From CAYYMD01 sp964480425 (lineage in GTDB: Bacteria > Planctomycetota > Phycisphaerae > SM23-33), in assembly GCA_964480425.1 (NCBI GenBank), contig CAYZPY010000062.1:1-13689 (forward strand): 13,689 nucleotides of DNA. Direction: 5' to 3'. A model generated the notes under the pieces. That model did not search any database. It was not told the origin of the DNA and saw only the letters and a program-made list of their open reading frames with translations. The translations under genes were made by a program, and so were the position numbers. Below are positions 6,704 through 12,570 of the stretch, piece after piece. How positions within the stretch are numbered: the first letter of the stretch is position 1; each line of letters begins with the position of its first letter.

Positions 6704-8005
6704 TTATCCGCCTTCCTGAAGCAGCACCACCGCCGGGTCGGTCGCCGCGGCCAGTTGCGCGGGGATCCAACTGGCCGCCAGCGCAAGCGAGGCCGCGCCG
6801 CCGGCGCAGACGCCCAGCAGCAACGAGTCGAAACCGGTCATACCCCATCCGATAAGCCCGGAATGCATCGCCAGTCCTGTCCGCGCGGCGGCGTATCCGA
6901 TCACCGCGCCGATAAGTCCTATTATCACCGCCTTGCCCAGGAACAGCGCCTGTATCTTTCCGCCGGTCACGCCCAGGGCGCGGAGGATGCCGATTTCGAT
7001 CCTGCGGCGACTTACGTTCTCCCACATCATCATTCCCAGCCCGAACGCCGCCACCAGTATCACCAGCGGGATGAGTATCGCGGCGTAGGTGGCGCGCCTG
7101 GCGCGGAGGTCGGCGCGGAGGTTCTTCATCTGCGCCAAATCGGCGTCCGCCTGTCGGGCGGTCTTGGAGCGGACCCTGGCGCGCATGATGAGCGAATTTT
7201 TCTGAGTCACCACTTTGGTTCCGGGAAGGTAGTCTTCGAGTTTGTCGCAAAGTTGCACCACCACATTCGTTAGATTGCGGATGTATTCGTCGTTGTCGCC
7301 CTCGGTGAAGAGGCAGACGCAGTTGATGGCCTTCATCCCGGTTATCCTCCCTTTCTTGTCGAACATGTCCTGCGCATCGCGGAGGGGGATGTAGACGTTC
7401 TGGTCCTGGTTCACACCCATTTGTTCCAGTCGCCGCACGACCTGGAACTCCTTACCGCCCAGCGTGATTTTGTCGCCGACGGACAGGTTCAGCCCCTCGG
7501 CGATGGCGTAGCCGATTATGGCGCGTCCCGGGGGGACCTTCTGAAGCATGGGGGTCTGCTTTTTGGGATTCTTTATGTAAACCTCGCCCATGGTGCCGAT
7601 CAACGTCACCCACAACTTGTGCTCGTCCCAGAAGTATTTCCGCTGGAGAAAAGGAAGGACGTGGTTGATTTCGACGAATTTGGCCGAGGCGAGTTTTTCC
7701 GCGTATTCCTCCGGGAGGTCCTGGTCGGGATTGGGGTCGGAGACGTTGTAATCGGCCGGGAGGATCGTGAGGTTAAAGCCCTCCTCGAGCATTTCCTTTC
7801 GCATCTCGTTTTCGAACTTCGCCCACTCCCGTTCGCTTATGCGCTGCTTTTCGCTCAGGACGTTTTCGGTCTCGCGGTCGAACGACTCCAGAAGCAGCAT
7901 AGCCCCGGCGCCGCAGCCCGCTGCCACCGCCACGGCCAGCACGCCCGCTATGAAAGTCAGTTTGCGATGAAATATTTCCTTTAGCAGCAGGTGAGTCAGT
8001 TTCAT
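6704..8005 (-). CDS. FtsX/MacB-type ABC transporter permease
   Basis: The protein has 433 aa. Topology is that of a four-helix MacB-like permease: TM1 at about 16-40, then a large extracytoplasmic domain (about 41-304), TM2 about 306-328, TM3 about 353-378, TM4 about 393-415. The external domain has a charged helical start and a MacB periplasmic-core pattern (PPGRAIIGYAIAEGLNLSVGD; FQVVRRLEQMGVNQDQNVYIPL). The cytoplasmic loop RRRIEIGILRALG (333-345) is the classic FtsX coupling helix, and the C-terminus ends ATDPAVVLLQEGG. It would act as a homodimer with the adjacent ATPase. The ATG at 8005 lies 1 nt after the TGA of the upstream gene, so translation is likely coupled. Family members export lipoproteins, peptides or drugs, or transmit force to envelope partners; the substrate here is unknown. 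Confidence 0.92.
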   Translation of the reverse strand: MKLTHLLLKEIFHRKLTFIAGVLAVAVAAGCGAGAMLLLESFDRETENVLSEKQRISEREWAKFENEMRKEMLEEGFNLTILPADYNVSDPNPDQDLPEEYAEKLASAKFVEINHVLPFLQRKYFWDEHKLWVTLIGTMGEVYIKNPKKQTPMLQKVPPGRAIIGYAIAEGLNLSVGDKITLGGKEFQVVRRLEQMGVNQDQNVYIPLRDAQDMFDKKGRITGMKAINCVCLFTEGDNDEYIRNLTNVVVQLCDKLEDYLPGTKVVTQKNSLIMRARVRSKTARQADADLAQMKNLRADLRARRATYAAILIPLVILVAAFGLGMMMWENVSRRRIEIGILRALGVTGGKIQALFLGKAVIIGLIGAVIGYAAARTGLAMHSGLIGWGMTGFDSLLLGVCAGGAASLALAASWIPAQLAAATDPAVVLLQEGG

Positions 8006-8006
8006 G

Positions 8007-9203
8007 TCAGATACTTCTTTTTCGTCGAGCCGATTTTAACATAAATCCGCCCGTCGCCACAGCAACCAGCACCACGCCCCCCGTCGCGAGGATGCTTATG
8101 AGAATCATGTTCGAGCCCTTGTCCTGTGATGCAGTCTCCGGACCGGCCTCGGCGGATGTGGTTTCGGCTTCTATCACCGCGGCGGGACGGGTCGCCGCCT
8201 GTTCGCCCTCGGCGGCGATCGGCGCGCCGCCCAGCGACTCGAACGTCGAATAATCTTCCATCCAACTGTCCCAGTTTGCGGTGAAAAGCATGTCAACGCC
8301 CGGATTCTGGTACTTCACCGGGCAGGCGCACGGACCGGTCAGCAGGGCGCAGGCCTGAAGGACGTTGTCCCTGTTAATCCCCTCGCCAATCAGGGCGAAC
8401 AGCGACCGCCCCCGCCCGAATACCGGAAACGCCATTGGGTAGGACCCGGCCTCTTCGTCGTTGAGTCCCTTTTCGGTGGTCAAAAGGGTTTTTATGAAAA
8501 TTTCCTCCGCCGCGTCGTCGCGCGATATGCGGATTACGGAAAAACTGATTTTCGGCACCGGGGGTATGGCTTCGGCGTCCTGGTCCTGGGGCTGAGTGGA
8601 CGGCTGGGTCTGGGGTTCCGGCCAGTATCCGCGCATGTGCTGGCGGAGGAGTTCCTCGGCCTCGGCGACGTGTTTTGTCAGCGCCTTTTCGGCGTCGTCG
8701 TCGGCCTGTTTGTCCCCGCTTTCCAGAAGCGTCCAGACCGCCACCACCTTGTCGTCGAGTATTTTTCGCGCGATTTTCGCCCGCGTGGGCGAGTCGACCA
8801 GCGCCTTTGCGTTTTTAACGCTGGGCGGACCCGTCCAGAGCGTCTCGGGGCCGTAGGAATACCTGGTGTGAAGGGCCACCATGTGTGGCAGCGTGTCGCT
8901 CTCGTGTTTGGACCAGATGTCGCGTATCACCTCGCCGTTGTCCTCTTCGAGGTCCACTGCCATGAACTGAATATTCGCCGTGTAATCTTCCGAGAGTTTT
9001 TGCAGGTAATCGGCGGTTTTTTTTGCCTGTCCGCCCAGCGGTTCGCGGTGGAATATCAATACCGGATATGCCTCTGCCGTCCACCGCTCCAGGGCGTACT
9101 TGTACACCGGCACGTCGCACGCCCGCGCCGACGGCGTGATTAAAACCATTGTCGACGCCGAAACGAACAGCGCCGCAAGCGCTTTGCTGATTTTACGATG
9201 CAT
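8007..9203 (-). CDS. Secreted, membrane-anchored protein with thioredoxin-like region and CxC motif; function unknown
   Basis: The protein has 398 aa. The ATG at 9203 is chosen over one 9 codons upstream because AAGGGAG (9217-9211) lies 7 nt before it. A signal peptide ends near SARA, placing Cys29 at or beside the mature N-terminus in ACDVPVYKYALERW (28-41). The next stretch resembles a thioredoxin fold without a CxxC: strand YPVLIFH (46-52), a helix, strand NIQFMAVDL (77-85), and LPHMVAL (105-111) with P106 as a possible cis-proline. After a Gln/Pro/Thr-rich linker comes a second region with AFPVFGRGRSLFALIGEGI, then ACALLTGPCACPVKYQNPG. The only mature cysteines are C29, C285, C292 and C294. 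A low-complexity Ala/Glu/Thr linker leads to a C-terminal TM helix (about 366-389) with a basic tail, so the bulk is extracytoplasmic. I recall similar proteins in planctomycetes but no assigned function. It heads the ABC operon, suggesting a partner or substrate-handling role. Confidence 0.8.
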   Translation of the reverse strand: MHRKISKALAALFVSASTMVLITPSARACDVPVYKYALERWTAEAYPVLIFHREPLGGQAKKTADYLQKLSEDYTANIQFMAVDLEEDNGEVIRDIWSKHESDTLPHMVALHTRYSYGPETLWTGPPSVKNAKALVDSPTRAKIARKILDDKVVAVWTLLESGDKQADDDAEKALTKHVAEAEELLRQHMRGYWPEPQTQPSTQPQDQDAEAIPPVPKISFSVIRISRDDAAEEIFIKTLLTTEKGLNDEEAGSYPMAFPVFGRGRSLFALIGEGINRDNVLQACALLTGPCACPVKYQNPGVDMLFTANWDSWMEDYSTFESLGGAPIAAEGEQAATRPAAVIEAETTSAEAGPETASQDKGSNMILISILATGGVVLVAVATGGFMLKSARRKRSI

Positions 9204-9229
9204 ATACGTACTCCCTTGAGGATTTATCA

Positions 9230-9259
9230 ATTATAGCAGTAATAATCCCGTTTTCATAA
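9230..9259 (-). promoter_or_regulatory. Extended -10 promoter for the ABC operon
   Basis: On the minus strand the sequence TGCTATAAT is present, with a perfect TATAAT at 9235-9230 and the TG of an extended -10 two bases upstream. A weak -35-like TTATGA lies at 9259-9254, 18 nt away. The start codon at 9203 lies 26 nt below the -10, leaving a leader of roughly 20 nt that holds the SD. It would drive the secreted protein, permease, ATPase and first binding protein. Confidence 0.6.
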
Positions 9260-9302
9260 TATATCATCCGCGCCGGGACGCATGTGCAGAGGCGGTTTTT
9301 TT

Positions 9303-9317
9303 CAATGTTGAACATTG
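9303..9317. promoter_or_regulatory. 15-nt palindrome in the divergent intergenic region, candidate operator
   Basis: CAATGTT-G-AACATTG is a perfect 7-1-7 inverted repeat between the ABC operon (minus) and the MFS gene (plus). It lies about 70 nt upstream of the operon's -10 and 80 nt upstream of the MFS start. TTGAAC within it could be a -35 for the MFS gene, but no matching -10 is visible. It shares CAATGTT and ACAT with the palindrome at 5149-5163. Confidence 0.4.
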
Positions 9318-9396
9318 CCGGCGCGCGGCGGTTTGGGTAGGATTCCTCCAACACTTGATACGGTCGGTAAAACGACTTAACGATGGGAGAAGTGCC

Positions 9397-11010
9397 ATGA
9401 ACCAGGATACGGGCGATGAAATCCGGTCGCCGTTGGCGGGCGTGAACTCGCAGCGTTTGTTCGTGGGCAGTTGTTTCGCCCTTATCGCCACCTCCGTGGC
9501 GTTCGCGATGGTGGGCGACATAATGGGCGCATTGAAGGTTCAGTTCGCCCTGAACAACGAGGCCGTCGGGTGGATAGGCGGCGCGGCGCTGTGGGGTTTC
9601 ACGCTTTCGATAATCGGCGTAGGTCCGCTGTGCGACGCCATAGGCATGCGGGCGTTGTTGCGATTTGCGGCGATGTGCCACCTTGCGGGCGTGCTTTTGA
9701 TGATATCCACTCCGTGGACAGGCGCTGCGCCGTTCTGGTCCCTGTTTATCGGGGCACTTGTCATCGCGCTTGGCAACGGTACTGTCGAGGCGGTGTGCAA
9801 TCCGCTGGTGGCCACCATCTACCCCCAAAAAAAGACCGAAAAACTAAATCAGTTCCACGTGTGGTTCCCGGGGGGAATCGTCATAGGGGGGCTTATCGCC
9901 TTTGCACTTACAAAGGTTAAACTGGATTACTGGCAGTTGAAAATCGGCGTGGTGCTGCTTGCGACCCTTATTTACGCGGGTCTGTTCACCGCGCAGAAGT
10001 TTCCCGCCACGGAGCGTGTGCAGTCGGGCGTGTCGTTTGCCGGAATGTTCAAGGAAACCCTGCTTCGCCCGTTGTTTCTGCTGCTGCTGTTCTGCATGAT
10101 GATAACCGCATCCCTGGAACTGGGGCCCAACCGTTGGATACCCGCCGTTCTCAAGTCAGGCGGCATTCCGGGCATACTCGTGCTGGTGTGGATATCCGGT
10201 CTGATGGCGGTGCTGAGATATTACGCCGGTCCGGTGATCGGCAAATTGTCGAACAGCGGCACGCTGGTGCTCTCGGCTATACTGGGCGGGGCGGGACTGT
10301 TCTGGCTGAGTTATACCGAATCGACCGTCATGGCGTTCGTCGCCGCTACCGTGTTCGCCGTGGGCGTTTGTTACTTCTGGCCGACTATACTGGGCACCGC
10401 CGCCGAGCGCGTTCCAAAGGGCGGCGCGCTTGCCCTGGCGCTTCTGGGCGGGATAGGTATGGCCATTGTCGGTCTGGTCGCCTCGCCCATGATGGGTAAA
10501 ATCGCCGACTCCTACGCGCATAAGAGACTGGTCAAATCCGAGCAGAAGGTCGTCGCTACTCTGGAAACCGTCAGCACGACATACTCGCAGTTGAGAGACA
10601 ATCTCCCCGCGGCGGTGCAGCAAAAGGACATGAACGCCGCTCTAAACGGAATTAACGACGTTCTGGAGGAATATAAGCAAACCGGCGAACTTCCCGCCGG
10701 CGGAAAGACCGCCGAGGCGCTGCGATCGGCCGAAAAAGTCGGTCCGACCGAGCAGGACGTGGAGTCGTCAAACGGCGAGGAAGCCAGGGAGTTCATCCAG
10801 GCCAAGGAGGCCAAGGAAGACGCTGCCGAGATAGTCAATCCCGCCGATAATTACGGCGGGCTGATGTCATTCAGGTGGGTGGCGCCGTTTTCAATAATAA
10901 TAATCGTCATCTTCGGCGCGCTGTACGTACACGACCGCGCACGGAAGCAGAAAACCGGCGCCGAGCCGCCTGCGGAATCCGCTACAGACGAACCCGTCCC
11001 GATCGAATAG
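9397..11010 (+). CDS. Major facilitator superfamily permease with a long hydrophilic insertion before the last helix
   Basis: The protein has 537 aa. The ATG at 9397 has GGGAG (9385-9389) 7 nt upstream; an in-frame ATG 14 codons earlier lacks an SD. About 12 hydrophobic helices fit an MFS fold. Supporting motifs are GPLCDAIGMRALLRF, an MFS loop-2/3-like motif (about 74-88); GNGTVEAVCNPLVATIYP (about 126-143), the Glu-Asn-Pro-type pattern seen in FHS/fucose-permease-like transporters; and KLNQFHVWFPGGIVIGGL. TM11 ends near residue 366. Residues about 372-490 are then hydrophilic, helical and rich in Lys, Glu and Ala (including EAREFIQAKEAKEDAAE), after which a last hydrophobic helix (APFSIIIIVIFGALYV, about 496-511) and a charged tail follow. 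The usual family length is near 400-430, so the excess is this insert. The substrate is unknown, sugar or organic solute being most likely by family. It is divergent from the ABC operon. Confidence 0.88.
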   Translation: MNQDTGDEIRSPLAGVNSQRLFVGSCFALIATSVAFAMVGDIMGALKVQFALNNEAVGWIGGAALWGFTLSIIGVGPLCDAIGMRALLRFAAMCHLAGVLLMISTPWTGAAPFWSLFIGALVIALGNGTVEAVCNPLVATIYPQKKTEKLNQFHVWFPGGIVIGGLIAFALTKVKLDYWQLKIGVVLLATLIYAGLFTAQKFPATERVQSGVSFAGMFKETLLRPLFLLLLFCMMITASLELGPNRWIPAVLKSGGIPGILVLVWISGLMAVLRYYAGPVIGKLSNSGTLVLSAILGGAGLFWLSYTESTVMAFVAATVFAVGVCYFWPTILGTAAERVPKGGALALALLGGIGMAIVGLVASPMMGKIADSYAHKRLVKSEQKVVATLETVSTTYSQLRDNLPAAVQQKDMNAALNGINDVLEEYKQTGELPAGGKTAEALRSAEKVGPTEQDVESSNGEEAREFIQAKEAKEDAAEIVNPADNYGGLMSFRWVAPFSIIIIVIFGALYVHDRARKQKTGAEPPAESATDEPVPIE

Positions 11011-11080
11011 AACGATAACGACGAAAAAATTGCCCGGGGGATAAACCGAAGGGCTCAAACGCCTTAAGAGGTGATGTGTC

Positions 11081-11100
11081 GCGCCGGAACGTCGGCGTTT
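11081..11100 (+). terminator. Weak terminator-like hairpin after the MFS gene
   Basis: CGCCG (11082-11086) pairs with CGGCG (11093-11097) over a 6-nt loop and is followed by only TTT (11098-11100). A longer-range pairing, AAACGCC (11057-11063) with GGCGTTT (11094-11100), is mutually exclusive with it. The position, 70-90 nt after the MFS stop, suits termination before the ATPase operon, but the T-tract is short. Confidence 0.4.
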
Positions 11101-11112
11101 ACAAATCCTCTA

Positions 11113-11150
11113 TTGACTAACCTTCCGATGGAAAATACCGATAATATAAG
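11113..11150 (+). promoter_or_regulatory. Candidate promoter of the V/A-type ATPase operon
   Basis: This is an AT-rich stretch just upstream of the first ATPase gene. TATAAG (11145-11150) is a good -10 match, with a poor -35 (TTCCGA, 11123-11128) 16 nt upstream. TTGACT (11113-11118) is a strong -35 match, but its nearest -10-like hexamer, GATAAT (11140-11145), is 21 nt away, which is too far for a standard sigma-70 promoter. A promoter here is likely from context; the exact boxes are uncertain. Confidence 0.35.
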
Positions 11151-11176
11151 TTGAACCATAACCAATGGAGTGTGTC

Positions 11177-11854
11177 ATGGCCGAGAAAATCGAAGAATTC
11201 GTCGATAAGCTTCAAAAAGAAGGCGTCCAGGCCGGTAAAGACCAGGCCGAAAAAATCAAAAAAGACGCCGAAAAACAGGCCTCCCAGACCATAGAGCAGG
11301 CCGAACAACAGGCCGAAAAAATCAAAAAAGATGCCCAGGCGCAGGCGGATAAAATTCTCAAAAAAGGCAAAACCGACCTCCAACTGGCCGCGAGAGACGT
11401 CGTGATGAACCTGCGTCGGACACTGGGCGACCTGCTGGAGGCGGTTCTTTGCGACAAGGTCAGGCGGACGATGAGCGACGAGGATTTTCTCGAAAAACTC
11501 ATCCGCGACCTTGTCGGGCAGTACGTAAAGGCGGACCTGGGCGACGAATCGCCGCTTCAAATCAACCTCTCGTCGGACGTGCGGAAGGAATTTATCGAGC
11601 GCCTCATGGGCGAGTTGAAGAAGCAGGCCTCCGACGGCGAAGGCGGCATAGACGTAAAGGCCGAGTTGTCCGACGCGGGCCTGGAATACAAAGTCTCCGG
11701 ACCCACCGTGGAGGTCACCACCGACTCGGTGGTCCAGGCGCTCTGCGGGCTGGTCAGCGCCGACATGAGGGAGATGCTCGAAGAGGTCGCGCATCCTTCG
11801 CAAGACCCAAACACCCCCCCAGGCGAACAAAAAGAAGAATCTCCAGGGAAATGA
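11177..11854 (+). CDS. atpE: V/A-type ATP synthase subunit E (peripheral stalk)
   Basis: The protein has 225 aa, a normal length for the family. The ATG at 11177 has GGAG (11167-11170) 6 nt upstream; the in-frame ATG at 11165 has no SD. Residues 1-65 are a highly charged Lys/Glu/Gln/Ala coiled coil with the segment QAEKIKKDA repeated at residues 23 and 45, matching the long N-terminal stalk helix of E subunits. The C-terminal half (about 75-205) is a mixed helix/strand head (LRRTLGDLLEAVLCDKVRRTMSD; EYKVSGPTVEVTTDSVVQAL), as in NtpE/VatE. The very C-terminus is Pro/Glu/Lys-rich. The role is to hold the A/B catalytic head against the membrane sector. Its stop overlaps the next start by 4 nt (ATGA). 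Note that atpE here means the V/A-type E subunit, not the F-type c subunit. Confidence 0.88.
   Translation: MAEKIEEFVDKLQKEGVQAGKDQAEKIKKDAEKQASQTIEQAEQQAEKIKKDAQAQADKILKKGKTDLQLAARDVVMNLRRTLGDLLEAVLCDKVRRTMSDEDFLEKLIRDLVGQYVKADLGDESPLQINLSSDVRKEFIERLMGELKKQASDGEGGIDVKAELSDAGLEYKVSGPTVEVTTDSVVQALCGLVSADMREMLEEVAHPSQDPNTPPGEQKEESPGK
11243..11331 (+). repeat. Two exact 23-nt copies 66 nt apart within the E-subunit coiled coil
   Basis: The 23-mers at 11243-11265 and 11309-11331 are identical, both starting CAGGCCGAAAAAATC and ending AAAAAAGA. The 66-nt period is 22 residues, i.e. two 11-residue turns of a hendecad coiled coil. Identity at the DNA level, including codon choice, suggests a recent internal duplication or gene conversion. 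Confidence 0.7.
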
Positions 11855-12570
11855 CGGGCGAAAATTATTACCTGCTGACATTTCTACCGGCTCTTGGCAA
11901 GCCCGGCGACGATGTTCCGATCTCGCCGGGTAGTCTGCTGGAGCACCTCCGGGCGGCGCCGGCGCCGAGGCGACTGGCGGAGACCATATTCCTGGGCGAC
12001 GACCTGCTCCAGCGTTTCAGTTACATGTCGGGCGAGACCAAAGAGGTCGCCCCCGTGGTGCTCACCGTCCAGCAGGTCCGCAACGACCAGCCGCTTCCCG
12101 CGCACCTGTCCGGGCCCGGGGAAATCCCTTCCGGGCGCCTCGAGGCGGACCTCACGTGGGAGGCGTACTACCGACACGCACACTCCATCGCCCAAAGAAC
12201 CAACAGCAGTTTCCTTGCCGCCTGGGTCGGATACGAACTTGCCCTGCGCAACGCCCTTGTCCGCGCCCGAGCCGACGCGCTGGACCTTGAGCCGCAAAAG
12301 TACCTTGTCCTGCCCGAACTTGCCGCCGAGGTTGACGTCTCCGACGCGGTGTCGCAGTGGACCTTCGCCGCCGACCCGCTGGCGGGGCAGAAGGTGCTCG
12401 ATTCTGCCAGGTGGGACTGGATTATGCAGCACGAGAACTGGTTTACGTTCGCCGACGACGAAATCGCGGTCTACGCCGCAAAACTCATCCTGCTGGTCAG
12501 GTGGCAGCGAATATCGTCTGGCGAGAATGATTACGTCGAAACCTCCGGCGGAGGAAAATACAGTGAGTGA
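11851..12570 (+). CDS. DUF2764 family protein of the V/A-type ATPase operon
   Basis: The protein has 239 aa. The ATG at 11851 overlaps the TGA of the E gene (ATGA), so it is probably translated by coupling. Although the frame is open well upstream, this start gives the N-terminus MTGENYYLLTFLPALGKPGD, which matches the YYLxxxLPxL opening of DUF2764 proteins found between subunits E and A in Chlamydia-type V-ATPase operons. The rest is largely helical (WEAYYRHAHSIAQRTNSSFLAAW; GYELALRNALVRARADAL; HENWFTFADDEIAVYAAKL) with no signal peptide or membrane segment. Position and length suggest a soluble subunit, possibly standing in for the central-stalk socket subunit C, which such operons seem to lack (inference). 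Its last 8 nt overlap the A-subunit start. Confidence 0.8.
   Translation: MTGENYYLLTFLPALGKPGDDVPISPGSLLEHLRAAPAPRRLAETIFLGDDLLQRFSYMSGETKEVAPVVLTVQQVRNDQPLPAHLSGPGEIPSGRLEADLTWEAYYRHAHSIAQRTNSSFLAAWVGYELALRNALVRARADALDLEPQKYLVLPELAAEVDVSDAVSQWTFAADPLAGQKVLDSARWDWIMQHENWFTFADDEIAVYAAKLILLVRWQRISSGENDYVETSGGGKYSE
12550..12554 (+). promoter_or_regulatory. Ribosome binding site that fixes the GTG start of subunit A
   Basis: GGAGG lies 8 nt before GTG at 12563. A second GTG at 12567 is in another frame and does not open the A-subunit reading frame. The strong SD lies inside the DUF2764 coding region, allowing initiation before upstream translation ends. Confidence 0.7.

Noticed and set aside
6368..7273. 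A 301-codon plus-strand open frame crossing the permease/ATPase junction
   Set aside because: It spans two clear ABC genes on the other strand and its product is His/Arg-rich low complexity.
11449..11850. N-terminal extension of the DUF2764 gene back into subunit E
   Set aside because: The extension is an out-of-frame reading of the E gene; the ATGA junction at 11851 gives the family's expected N-terminus.
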